DNA from: Callaeas wilsoni | Lineage: Eukaryota; Chordata; Aves; Passeriformes; Callaeidae | Length of the DNA stretch: 64,000 nt | Reading direction: 5' to 3' | Assembly (NCBI GenBank): GCA_013398955.1 | Contig: VWPU01014898.1 | Span: 149,178 to 213,177, forward strand | Part shown: piece after piece, positions 52,335-63,949 of the stretch | Layout: each line of letters opens with the position of its first letter | How positions within the stretch are numbered: the stretch's first letter is position 1 | The notes under the pieces: model-generated | The model's input: the letters and a program-made list of their open reading frames with translations, nothing else | Database searches by the model: none | Told to the model about the DNA's origin: nothing | Position numbers and translations under genes: made by a program

Positions 52335-52836
52335 CACCAAACAAATGCTAGGCAAATATAAAACCTTTCAGTTGCATGAAGGTAACTATTGCAATGTTTT
52401 ACTTTTCCTCTTATTTTGATAGAAAGTATCTCTAAAGGGGTCAGAATTGTTCATCTTCCTCACCTCTTCTCCCTGAACCTTCCAATAATGAATCCATCTA
52501 ACTTCTCATGCCAGTTGCTTCTTATAAATAACATTTTCATTGCAGTGAAGGAAAAGCAAGTAGTACTTTTTTTTGCTAGTCTTGCTTCAAAACTGAAGGA
52601 CTCTGCTTATCACAAGCAATTTGATTTGAAGAAAGTATGAATTGTGCTTTAGCAAAAGTATGTTCTTCAAAGTTCACAGTTTTCTGAGGAGGTTTGCAGA
52701 AAATTTCCTCAGTGGTTTTTGGACAGCCATTGCTCCCAGTGAAAAACAGGTATTTCTTATCCTTTGTGACTTGAAAATACTGAGTTTTGTCACATCCTAG
52801 AGAATTTCCCCAGTTCACTAGAACAGTTTTTCTGCA

Positions 52837-52872
52837 GCAAGTACGATTTCTTCTGCAAGTACGATATTTTTT
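52837..52872. repeat. 18-bp imperfect tandem duplication
   Basis: GCAAGTACGATTTCTTCT at 52837-52854 is followed directly by GCAAGTACGATATTTTTT. The first 11 bases are identical; the rest has drifted. Confidence 0.8.
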
Positions 52873-53419
52873 CCACCTGAAAATCCCTAAAATAACTTAG
52901 TCAGAGGCAGGAATCAGATATCTGTTTACATGTTTATTCCTAGTATTCTTGCCTAAACTTATTAGGTGATTTTATTCTTAAGAACGTACTTCTCAATGAT
53001 GTGCATTATTTCAGGAAAGGAGAATGTGAAGTAAGACATTTTCTTTCATATTGAATGAAGTATTTTTAAGAATTGAAATTCTTTATGCTGCTTCAGAAAA
53101 AAATTCAAATGAAACTGAAAATAATTTGACTTCTGAAGCTGGAGAGTTCGTCTTGTCCTCTACTCAATGATAATATGACCAAGACGGTCACGTCTTCTTT
53201 AAATCAGTTTAAAAATCCTGTATATTTTTCCTGTGATCTTCTGTAGAAGTAAAGTAGTGGAAAGTAAAATAAAATACTTGCTTTATCAGTGTGCCTATTA
53301 AGAGATAATTAATCTGTGGCCTTGCAAGTGTATACAAAGAAAGAAGAAGATGTACATACTGAGTTAGGATAACCATGAGAAAAAAATATTTAGGAAAAGA
53401 ATAAATAAACTTCCAAAAG

Positions 53420-53591
53420 TTGAAAGTAGATTGATTTAGAGTAGATATTAGGAAGACATTCTTTACTGTGAGGGTGGTGAGGTACAGGGACAGATTGCCC
53501 AGGGCAGTTGTGGAAGCCCCATCCCTGGAAGGGTTTAAGGCCACGTTGGATGGGGCTCTGAGTAAACTGGTCTAATGGAAGGTGTCTCTGG
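53420..53591 (+). repeat. CR1 LINE 3' fragment, left part, interrupted by an LTR
   Basis: CR1 3' text in order: AGATATTAGGAAGACATTCT, TTACTGTGAGGGTGGTGAGG, CCCATCCCTGGAAGGG, and AACTGGTCTAATGGAAGGTG. It stops abruptly inside the clause that should continue 'tccctgcccatggcagggg', where an LTR begins at 53592. The remainder of the element resumes at 54015. Confidence 0.93.
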
Positions 53592-54014
53592 TGTCCTGGT
53601 TTCAGCCAAGGACAGGGTTGATGTTTTCCAGTAGCTAAGAGGGGGGCATGGCTAAGGAGGCATGGCCAGACCCAGATATTATTGGATACCACCTCATGTC
53701 CTTGCCCCGGGCAGGAGAAAGGGAAGCTCTCTGGCTTCCAGGGAGAAGCGTGTTCCTTTCAGAGGGAGAAAACCTAGTGGGCAAAATGGTCCAGTATTGT
53801 TTTATGTTACGTTTGTCTTTTATTTAGTCTTTTAGCTTTTGTTATTAGCATTGTTGCTGATACTCTTTGTTCCCTTATGTCATGGTGGTTTCCAGTAAAA
53901 TGTTCTTAGCTCTCTACCTTTTGTGCTTTCAGTTAGAGGGGGAGGGGAGCAGACAGCTTATGGTCTTCTTCGTGAGAGTACTAAATTGGAGAAAACTTTT
54001 CCTAAACCATGACA
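53592..54014 (+). mobile_element. Solo LTR of an avian endogenous retrovirus (ERVL-like)
   Basis: The element is 423 bases. It starts TGTCCTGGTTTCAG and ends AAACCATGACA, so its ends are TG...CA and form an 11-base inverted repeat with one mismatch. The start matches a widespread avian LTR family that I recall beginning TGTCCTGGTTTCAGC. The flanks are TCTGG (53587-53591) and TCTGC (54015-54019), a 5-base target duplication with one difference, as expected for ERVL-class integration. No gag, pol or env sequence is present between or beside LTRs, so this is a recombined solo LTR. It interrupts an older CR1 copy. Confidence 0.88.
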
Positions 54015-54070
54015 TCTGCTCGTGGCAGGGGCGTTGGGACCAGATGATCTTTTAGGTGCCATTCTGTGAT
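54015..54070 (+). repeat. CR1 LINE 3' end, right part after the LTR
   Basis: TCTGCTCGTGGCAGGGGCGT, then TGGGACCAGATGATCTTTTA and GTGCCATTCTGTGATT completes the CR1 tail that broke off at 53591. Joining the two parts across one copy of the 5-base duplication restores the usual CR1 order, so the LTR landed in a pre-existing CR1. Confidence 0.93.
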
Positions 54071-57035
54071 TATATGCCTCTAAAATTACTGCTCTACACC
54101 CAGTTAGTAAGATAGTAATTAAACATTGAACAGAATATTACTTCAGAGTCTGAAGTGTTGCAGTAACAGCTCACCTTTCTTATATACCTTCCCAGCTTCT
54201 GATGAGGGTCATGTGTAGTTTTTGTTGCTCCCTCTTTTGAGTCCTTATTAAAAGCACTTACTCTAAGAGAAGATGATGCAGATCTGTCCAGTAGTGTGCT
54301 GGAAGCAGCACTGCATGCCCTGTACTCCTATTACTGTGGGAGGGGGTCTGCCTTCTGCTTCTTCTACCTGGGGGAAGAGCTCTTATCCAGATACAACGTT
54401 CAACAACAACTTGCATGTCTGGGGAGAGGCAGGAACATTCTGGATGACTCCAACGAATTAATTGTTTCTCTCCTTATCAAAGGTCACAGTGTATACAGGT
54501 ACAGGAGTGCATTTCTCAGGGAAATCACATCGTAATGGTTTTCTAATCTCTTTTGTTCTCACCACAGAAGCAGACGGCAGCAGAAGCAGCTGTTCTGTTA
54601 GTGCTACTTATCATTAATCTTCAGTCAAGGTCTTTCAGTCGTTCTGAAATTGTCATGAAATCTGCTGCAGTGAAAAGGCAAGACTTCTGGAGATAGATAC
54701 TCTGCCTAAGTCTGTATATTACTTATTTAAATTTTGCAGTCTTGTGTGACGTTATTTGTCTGCCATGATTGATCGTTTGTAAATGTAATTTCAATAGAAA
54801 TCCATTAGTACTTTAATTCTGTAGACATAAGTGAATATTTCATTATTTTACTACGAAATCAAGTTAACAAGGTCGCATCTAGTCCACTTCGTTTTTGAAG
54901 TCACCAGCAGCGCCCTTGCTTAAATCATGAAGGCTGCACAATATGACTAGAGATTTACAGGGAAAATAGTACACAATCTTTTTTTTCTTCAGTCTTCTCG
55001 GGGACAGGTATCACAGGAGGCGCAGACTCCATCAGGACACTGAGTGTGTGCGGAGTAGTAGTCATGATGTAGCACAAAGTGCTGGCATATGGTGACCTTC
55101 AGTGCTCAGTGTTGCACTTTAGTGATCAGGGATTGGTGTTTACCAACTGCAGTGTGGGACTGTGTGTGTGTGTTATGTGTACACATCTATACATAGTTTC
55201 TGCAGACATTTATTTTGCTTCACCAGTAGCTAATGACAACATACAGAAGGATCTGTCTTAGACAAGTATGAAAAGCAATATGTGTCCCATATGCATGAAG
55301 CTTGCAGGCTAAAGAAAAGCCTTTAGCTTTACTTTGGCATTCGTTTTTGGCAGAAAAAATTCCCAAATCATAAGATGCCTGAGAGTTAAATATACCAATC
55401 CTGTTAGAGAGTTTTATGCCAAGGAATAGGAGGTCTTGGGAAATGTAGCATGTTGTGAAGTAACATACATTTTGCTATTGCTTGTTGAAAATAACAAGTA
55501 CTTTGCAGGCATTAATGAAATAGAATCACAAAATACTTCCCCCTAAGGGGGCTAAAGGGATTCTGGGGTTTATGGACACTGTACTTCCTCAGCCTTAATT
55601 GACAGACAACATTACTTTTGTCTACTAGTTTTAGTGAAAATTTACTTAAAAGACAAACATGGGCAAATAAGTGGATAGGGAAAATAAAAAGCCCTTTACT
55701 TCCCTATTCAGAAGCACCAAAAAAGTCCTGACTGTACCTCAGTGGATTATTTCTTTGTATATGTGTTTATTAGTTTTGCATACATTTATACAAGCATCAT
55801 CTTTGGGTCTGCTATTTTTAATTAAAAATCTATTTGCATTTACGATTGGCCTGACGTGACATAGCATCCTATGCAGTCCTGATGGCAACTCAGTAGGCTA
55901 CCACAGACTCCCCAGTAGAGCAAATGCCAACTCACGCCCGCAGGCAGATGGGAAAGCAAAACATGCATGTTATTTCCAAACCACTTTGAAAAATAACTTC
56001 CCTTACACCGTCAGATGAAAGCATATTAAAGAAAAGCTTTCTTTTTCCACATTTAGATAAATATGTTCTGTATGACCAATTACATCGAGTAATGTATTTG
56101 AAAAAATATGCAGCAATTAGGACATCTTGTTGAGTGTATCTCCATTGACTACCAATCACATCAAAGCCATATTGGTAGCAATCTTCTTTATTATTCCTCT
56201 TGCTTAAAAAGAAATTCAGATTTGAAAAAATGAAGGCTGAAGAAATACTTGGCACAATCTTTCTTTTTGTTACCTATTTTACATCTTCAGTTAAAGCCTA
56301 GCCAGTTATTGCTCACAAGGTACTTTAAACTGATGGCAGTGTGTCAGCCCTTAGCATCATCCTTGTGGCATGTTTCAGCTGGGATTGGAAACTGACTTTT
56401 TAAACATCATAAAACCAAAAGAAGTGTAAAAAATAAATTAAAAAAAAAAAAATCAAACAAACTAACTAAACAAAACCCCAAACCACAAATCAAAATCTGC
56501 TGTTCTGCTTCTGTTCCAAGGGAATGTGCTTTGCTAAGGTGCAGAAGTGCCTTCCCTAAAATTGGGTAGCTGTCTTCTGACATACCCTGATTTTGGGACT
56601 TGCACATTAAAACAATTTTTCAGACTTTTCTGTTGCTATACATCATGAACAGACTTCCTTTTTTTTTGGATATTTGCTGTGTATTGGTAAAGGTTCACTT
56701 CTTTCAGAAGTAGCTTGGCTTACCTAACGAGACAGAAAGAAAACAAAGATAACATATAATTAGTTGAATGCTGCCAAAGCACTGCCCAAAGATAGACGGT
56801 AAACTCTGTGTTCCGGGTGGGCTTCCACTGCTGGGGAAAACCATACATATATCTTTTATAGAAACTAACTAAACTTATAAACTTATAGACTTGTATCTTG
56901 CTTCATATGCTGTCAAAATGATTATGCCTAGAAACTGAAGTGACAAAAATATAAATCTTCATACATCTTTATTATGGAAAAGTTCCATTACTAATCTGAT
57001 TTTAAAGCTTTCCATAATGGTAATTGTGCAACCTG
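54071..57035. other. Intronic stretch without recognisable features
   Basis: No gene or repeat family recognised. There is a short TG run at about 55165-55175 and an A-rich tract at 56440-56452 (13 A). Open frames at 54273-54535 (+) and 55932-56255 (-) have no family resemblance. Confidence 0.55.
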
Positions 57036-57342
57036 CCTTCACCAGTGCTTGGCTACCAGCGTTTTGTCATCATGTCTAACCAGAATCCTTCTTGTCAGAA
57101 ATTAAATTAGTTATTTCTTTCTTTTTGAAAAAGAGTAAAGATTATTCTTGCTGCCTTTATGAAAGAAGGCTTTTGTATTAAACACTCCTATCAGATCGCC
57201 TGACTCTTTCCAGCAAGGTTAAAACCCGTTTTTTTCTTTAAAGTTGTTGTTTTCTGGACATCTGGTCCTTTCTCATGCTCATCTCTGGACATACTGGTTT
57301 TGGTCCACAGCCTACTTAAAGTGTTATTTCCTAAGCTGAACC
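57036..57342 (-). repeat. Second ancient CR1/L3-like LINE relic, minus strand
   Basis: The + strand reads TTCACCAGTGCTTGGCTACC, then CATGTCTAACCAGAATCC, TTCTTGTCAGAAATTAAATT, TAAAGATTATTCTTGCTGCC, TTTATGAAAGAAGGCTTTTG, AACACTCCTATCAGATCGCC and CTTAAAGTGTTATTTCCTAA. This parallels, clause by clause, the reverse complement of old amniote CR1/L3 elements: 'ttccagtgcttaactacc ... atatctaacctaaatcttccttgc ... gattaatcctgcc-tctttataaca-ccttttatgta ... tctttcttaaagtgtg'. It is strongly decayed with no usable frame. Confidence 0.72.
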
Positions 57343-58289
57343 AATTTTTTTTCCAGCAAAATCACTAATTTCCTGTTTTCTGTTCATGCACGTGATTATT
57401 TTTGCCTGAAAATTCAATAACTTGCCTGTATTTCCATGGAATTCCTGATTTATTTGCAAGCTACTGCTTCAATTTGTTGAGATTTTGCTTATTAGTTCTA
57501 ACTTTGAGCTTTAATTTGCCTACCACCCATCTTTACCTAGCACTATCTGCTGATTTAATATGTATGATCTGTGTTCAAAGGTTATTGAATAATTAAAATT
57601 ATAATCCTATACTCAGACAAAGACAGAATTTTGTACTCGCTTTTCCTCTGAGTTAGCTTTACTTACTGAGGCCAGGCCACTGAGAAGCCTGATTTCCAAT
57701 TTCTCTGCCATGGAAGGCAGTTCTGGAATTTGAAACACTTAAAACAGAAAATAAAACTGCCGACAAACATCAAGGAACATGCTGGGCTTTGAAGAAATAT
57801 GCAAGAATATACTTGAGGGGTCCCGAAGTTTGTGAGCATTTTCAGCTCTCTTATTCTGTGTTCAGCTAATCAGTACAGCTTGAACCTCCAAGGATTGTTT
57901 GAATTTTGACCCTGTCATTACCTTTGTAAAGGAAACAACATCATAAATCCAAAAGAATTAGCTTGGCTCTCTGACCAACGGCAGAAGTACAAGGGGAAAT
58001 GTTACCACACAGGATAAGCGCTCAATCCTGGATGGCCTGAATCCACATCTGAGCATCACACAAAGGTTTTGCGTTCAGAGGTGAGTGATGAGAAAAATTT
58101 TTGGTCCAGAATGGTTGACCTGCAAAGAAAGGTCAGAAGACCTGAAGTTGTTTGAGGAGGAGTCAGAGGGAAGAAGGCAGAGAGGCTTCAAGCCTGAAGG
58201 AACTGTCTGGAGGAAGACAGCAGAAGCAGGATCTTTCCGCCACTGCAGTAAGAAGGGAACAACTTGCCAACTTTATGGTTTTGTCAGAC

Positions 58290-58362
58290 TGTCTAAGGAG
58301 ATAGAGCAGTCTGTCTGCCAGGAGAGCTGACGTCCCTTCCAGCCCAATGTAGGATTCTCTGA
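58290..58362 (+). repeat. Possible CR1 LINE 3' end, plus strand
   Basis: CTGACGTCCCTTCCAGCCCA then ATGTAGGATTCTCTGA looks like a diverged CR1 3' tail. Upstream sequence is not convincingly CR1, so only the terminal 70 bases are called. Confidence 0.5.
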
Positions 58363-61300
58363 CTTGCTCCTGTTACATTTTTTCCAATACCTGACTTCAT
58401 TCCGTCTCTTATTCCTGCATGTTTAAAGGCTCTTTCTCAGCTTCCTTTCCTTTTGTAGATGCATATGCATAATGATTTTATTCTTTTCCATCATGGAAAA
58501 ATACTTTTTTAAACCTCTAGCCTCATCTAACAGGAAGTCTGAAATCACTGATTTATGTTCTTCAGGAATTAATTTTTCTGATTATCCTCAAGCAAATTCT
58601 GCTTTGTGTGCTGTACCAAGTTCCATTCACAGCAAGGAAATACAAACAAATCCCTCTCGGCAAAACAACAGGTTCTTTGCTCCATCTTTACTCTTGTATA
58701 GTGTTTGTTAAACCAGCTAGTATTCCTCTTATACCGTCCTGGTTCTTGGGTTATCATTTAATTTCTTCCTCTTGTGTCTCATTTATTGTCTCATTCCTTC
58801 AGTAGGTGGAAAATTTCAGCTTTCTTCTAGACATATTTTTCAGGTAGTGTTGTCTGTAGCTTTTGTACTGACAGTCAACATGCATCTCTGTATAGATCTG
58901 TTCTAAGTCTATTAAGTTAGAATCTCTAGGGGTTTTTCTAGTAGTACTTGAGACATAAAGTGGACAAAAACAAGCTTAAACTTCATTCTAGTGATATTAA
59001 AAATGTCAGAACTTTTTTCCAAGCAAATGTTGCACTCTCTGTTCCTCCCAAACTTCTCTCTGCCAGAGAAGAGCCTTGCAGTCGTGACTGAAATCCTCCC
59101 ATGGAAGATATATTAGTGTATGTTCTGCCGAGTATAATGCTACCATTTTCCTCAGTGTGCTTAATCACCACATGAATTCATGGTTCTAGTTTCAAGATCA
59201 CATCCAGCTGCTGCGGAAGTGCTCGTTGCAAACCAAGTGGAGGGCGAGCAGCCAAACTTCTCTATTTGCTCTTGACATAACCAGTTAACTGATAGGCTCT
59301 CCCAAGGCAACAGAAACCCATAGGAAAGAACTTGTTACAACAATTTTATGGGATAATTCAAACATAGCACAGCATGTGTGTCTCATGTTGGATGTAGGAA
59401 GGCTTTGTGCACCTAAAAAAAACCACTGTGGAAGCTGAATTTTCAAGGGGTCTTTATGTACAGTTGGTTGGTGTGTCCCTACTTATTGCTGTCATCAATG
59501 TTTCTGCTTGTGCACAGGCCTGAACTGCTGTGACCTGAGAGGTGTCACATGTGGCTCCTGCTTAAACCTGACTTTTTGCATAAATCTCCTGACAGCTGTG
59601 ACTAGAAGTCATGCTGTGAAAGTGTCTGCTGCATCAGTGTGGTCAGGCTTGTGGAAGCAGTGGCTTCCACAATTTCTTCCAAGATGCAGAAAGAGGAGCA
59701 GAGTGGGCCAAGAAGGGGAAGTACGAAGCCTTGCATGGCTTGTGATGACATTTTGCTGCAGTGCACCCTTCCTTTACCTAGTTGTGGTCTTGTCATTACA
59801 GTGATATCCCATATGGTGTGAGGGGAAGATGTGAATACTTGGAATTAAAGAGGAGCATATATCCTGGGAATCCTGACTTCTAGGGTATCCTTACAGAGGA
59901 TAGCTATAATCTGGGCAGAAAGGCAAAGTTACATACCTGCTTTTCCTGGTTGCCATTTCCCTCTGGCTACTGACAGTTACACAAATGGTTTCCCTGAGGT
60001 GCCTGACTCTTCTCATGTGCTGCCTGCTGAAAGCCAAAGGCCATTAATGTGTTCTGTGCCATGTACTGGCACAACAGGATTAGGAACTGCTAGTCTGAAG
60101 GCATCCGTGTCTGTTTTTCCTGGGTCTCCCAAAGCATGTCAGCATTTCTGAGGACACTGCAAAGGAGGAGAAACTGAATTGTTCCTGACTGAGGGTCTTC
60201 CATTTTGCTGTGATTTCTAGCTACCTCAACATATTCTTCAGGACTTAGAATTGCTTGGAAATGACAATAATTTGTGGTTGAATCTGAAAGAGCCACTGAT
60301 GCAGGGTTTGGGGGAGGTGTGAAGAAAGCAGACTCTCTCATCTGCCAACCCTGCAGGATTCAACCTACTCGTTCAATGAGCTCACAAATAGGATACCATC
60401 CATGGAGGGATGTTCTTTTATTTCACTAAGATACCTCTCTGAAATCTAGGTAAATTATTTAGAAAAATAAGGGTTAACTTGCAATTAAATTTTATTATTT
60501 ATCTTAGAGGGAAAAAACCAACATGCTTTTAAAATTTTTTTTTATTATTCAAACATAGACATTAGGTTTGTAATTTAGTGACTGCTGGAAAGCCAAAATC
60601 CACATTCACACTAGCTTGTTAATTAGAGACTTATTCTTAGTAAGTGATTAACAAACTTAGTTGAGTCATCAGCCACAAGCTGGTTGGTGGGTACATGCCA
60701 TCACATCCTCATTCCTAAACAAACTCCCTCATTTTCAATCCCTCATTGTTAGCTGCCACTAGCCCCAGAGGCATGGACTGAGCTCTCATTCCTCAGGATT
60801 TAGTTGCAACATTTATGATATTTGGTGTTTTACTTAATACCTCGATTCCTGCATTGTTGCTGTTATACAAGAATCTCCATCCTCTCTGCAAAAATAAATT
60901 CTTGGGATTTTATTTCGTCTTAAATAAGTAGGTCAGGTTTCAACTATGAACCTTATAGAACAGAAGGAAAAAAATGTATCCGTGTTTGCTTTTTAATGTT
61001 ATTTTAATTGAAGAAGGGAAGAAGTGGGTCTTTTGATGCTTGATATTGGTAGTATTATAAAAATTACTGATGGTTTGTTGTTGATAAACTTGATCTGTTT
61101 ACCTCCCATCCACAGTGGTAGATAATTTGCAATAGGTTAATTCTAAAATGGCTTCTTTTAGGTAATACTTCTGTTAATGATAAATGCTTGGCTTTTTTAA
61201 TGCCACTTAAGATTCTTCTCTTGTAAATCACTCAGCAGAAACATTTTGCTATAGCCACGGAGAGATTGTGGTCTGTCTTTAGCGGATAGTTTCTCTTTGT

Positions 61301-61830
61301 TTAAATGTCTTTCTGCATCGTAGTTGGACACACTTCACTGGCATTACACTGCGTCAGTGCCATGCCCATCCATCCATTTCGGGGGGGGATTAGCTCTGTG
61401 GCAAAGTTCATCAGTCGCTTCTGTCATCGTAGCTTGGCATGATTTGTACTAGTCTAATTGGTTCACAATTTCAGCTAATAATGATTGATACAAGCTTTTT
61501 ATCAGTGTGGGAGGAGGATGTGTGACCTTTTTATCTATTCCTCTGCTTTATGAAAAACTTGTTTTCCAGTTACTAACATCATACAAACATTAAACTTGCT
61601 AGATTAAAAAAAAAAAAGACATGGAAATGTGTGTTTGATTAAAATGTCTTCATCTAGTAATCTGTTAATGTGAATATAAAATTTTAATATGAAACTGCCA
61701 GGTAAATGCTAGTCTTCAAATTTCTTTGATGGAAACTGGTAGTACCTCTGCAGGTTCAGCTGTAGCATGCAAGATTCTGAACTCCCTATTTTAATCTTTT
61801 TCCCCTCCAGCATCACTATTGATTTATTGT
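58363..61830. other. Intronic stretch without recognisable features
   Basis: No gene or repeat family seen. A Cys-rich open frame at 59508-59804 (+, 98 codons) has no splice or family support. Short homopolymers occur at 61381 (8 G) and 61606-61617 (12 A). Confidence 0.55.
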
Positions 61831-62362
61831 CCCTTTGTATTCATCACTGGTGAGGCTGCACCTCAAATCCTGTATTCAGTTTTGGGCCCCTCACTGTGAG
61901 AAAGACATTGGGATGCTGGAGCGTGTCCAGAGAAGGGCAGCAGAGCTGGTGAAGGGTCTGGAGAACAAGTCTTATGAGGAGTGGCTGAGGGAGCTGGGAC
62001 TGTTTAACCTGCAGGAAAAGAGAGTGGGGGGCACCTTATCACTCTCTACAAATGAAGCTCACAGGAAGAGGTAGCCAGGTGGGGGTCGGCCTCTTCTCCA
62101 GGTAACAAGCAACAGCACACAAGGAAATGGTGTCAAGTTGTGCCAGGGAAGGTTTAAATTGGATATTGGAAAAAATTTCTTCACTGAAAGGGTGGTCAGA
62201 CACTGGAACAGGCTATCCAGGGAAGTAGTGGAACCATCATCCCTGGAAGTGTTCAAGAGATGTGTGGATATGGCACTTGGGGGCATGGTTTAGTGATGGT
62301 GCTAGGTTAACAGGTGGAATTGATGATCTTAGAGGTCTTTTCCAATCTTAATGTTTCTATGA
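61831..62362 (+). repeat. CR1 LINE, 3' fragment with end of ORF2, plus strand
   Basis: It begins near the CR1 clause 'ctactc-gcactggtgaggc-gcacct' and preserves a readable piece of the ORF2 C-terminus ([12 protein letters not shown], then [18 protein letters not shown] and [18 protein letters not shown]). It passes TGTCAAGTTGTGCCAGGGAA, TTTCTTCACTGAAAGGGTGG and GGACACTTGGGGGCATGG-like text, and ends TAGAGGTCTTTTCCAATCTT followed by ATGTTTCTATGAG. It belongs to a different CR1 subfamily from the 18214 and 63350 copies, judged by the tail wording. It is 5'-truncated and not functional. Confidence 0.95.
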
Positions 62363-63349
62363 GTTCAGAACTACCAGTATACCAGTGGTTTGACAGATCC
62401 TGGTGTAACTTAGAGTGATTTTTCTCCTGTTGTGAGTAAAGAAAAAAGATATGCTTTCCCTTCTGATGCTACCTGGATCTTGAAGGAGTACTTTAAAAAA
62501 TTTCTGTCACTGTAACAAGACATAAAATAAAAGTCAGAGTGTATGGCTTTTATTTAGAAGGGCCACTGTCGGTACAGTCAGTTGTTTCTCCAACTAATGG
62601 GACGTCAGGAAAGTCCTGGTAGCCATTAAGTTATGTGAACTCACAGGACAGTCACCCTCTGGTTCTAAAACTGCGATGTAATATAGAATTCTCAAAAGCA
62701 TATTTTACATATGAAATATTATCTGTGGGGTGCTTCTACAAACCTTTAAGCCTTATAACCTGTTTATCCATTGTGGTTTTTTATAATCCGTGGGTCTGGG
62801 GTGGCTGTCATCATCTTAAAATGTAGCACAAGCCAGTACTTTCCCTGCACTATTCGCGTTTCAATTCTGGTGTGTCTGAATGTCTGCATCATTGTACTAC
62901 ATGAGTGCATTTTTCATACTTAAAAATAGACTCAATAACCATCTTCCTTCTCTGCCTTTCGTTTTACAACTGCAGTAGCAGCTACATTTCCTGTCTCAAT
63001 AGCACTTATGAAGCAATTAGGCAAATTTAGGACAGATTTTGCTACTGAATGCTAGACAGATTTCTCTTTATCCTCACTAGAACTTGTGCATGGACAGATT
63101 ATACCCTAATGGCCTAGTTCTTTTTCTGCCCCTGCAAGAAGCACTCTTCTCATTTTACACATGGGCCATTTGATTTGGTGCCACAAAATGAAATTGATGG
63201 ATCTTCTAATTCGTCACTTGTAATTAATTAGTATAAAAATTATTTATCTTCGTCTGTGTTGTTTCTTCTGTAGTCTTCAGTGACTACTGCTTGTGGTTAC
63301 ACAGCTGAAGGAAATTATTAGCAGGCAAATTGTGGACCTGTGGGAGCAG

Positions 63350-63784
63350 GTCTGAAAGAGTGCTGTAAAGATGATCAGGAGTCTGGAGCACCTCTCCTAT
63401 GAACACAGGCTGAAAGAGTACAGTCTACAGAATCTGAGATCCAGTGAGATCTCATTGCAGTGTTCCGGACGTGAAGAAAAAGGGGGAGAGTGACTTTTTA
63501 CATGGGCAAATAGTGATAGGGCAATGGGAAACAGTTTTAAACTAAAAGGGAAAAGTTTTCGGTTAGATGTTAGGAAGAAAATCTTTACTGTGAGGATGGT
63601 GAAGCACTAGAATGGATTGCCCACAGAAGCTGTGGATGGTCCATCCCTAGAAGTGTTCAAGGTTGGATTGGGTGGGGCTTTGAGCAACCTGATCTAGTGG
63701 GTGGCACCCTTGGCCATGGGAGAGTGGGGGTTGTAACTAGACCTTTATAGTTCTTCCAAACAAAATTTTTCTATGATTCTGTGA
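63350..63784 (+). repeat. CR1 LINE, 3' fragment, plus strand
   Basis: AAGATGATCAGGAGTCTGGA, then GCACCTCTCCTATGAACACA, a diverged middle, ATGTTAGGAAGAAAATCTTT, ACTGTGAGGATGGTGAAGCA, CATCCCTAGAAGTGTTCAAG and finally TTTTTCTATGATTCTGTG. The last 16 bases are two ATTCTRTG-type octamers, the expected CR1 3' terminus. Confidence 0.95.
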
Positions 63785-63949
63785 AATTAAAAAGATTTAT
63801 AAAAAGTAAAATAAAAAGATCAAAAAAAAATTGTTCCAATAGTAACAATTTTTAGTATTTCTTTCAATTAAGTTCAGGGAGAAAATAAACCTTTTTTTTA
63901 AATTGGGTAAAGTCAAGAAATCTTACCTAGAACCATGGTTAAGTGCATA

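Larger units (their letters stand above)
48941..53419. other. Intronic stretch with simple repeats only
   Basis: No gene or confident interspersed repeat. A CR1-like phrase (CAGTCATCCAGCCCAACC at about 50496) is too short to call. Simple repeats at 51315-51360 and 52293-52334 and an 18-base tandem pair at 52837-52872 are listed separately. Confidence 0.55.

Noticed and set aside
59508..59804. Cys-rich plus-strand frame that looks at first like a small secreted peptide.
   Set aside because: Cysteines are irregularly spaced, there is no clean signal peptide, and no flanking exon or promoter feature is visible.
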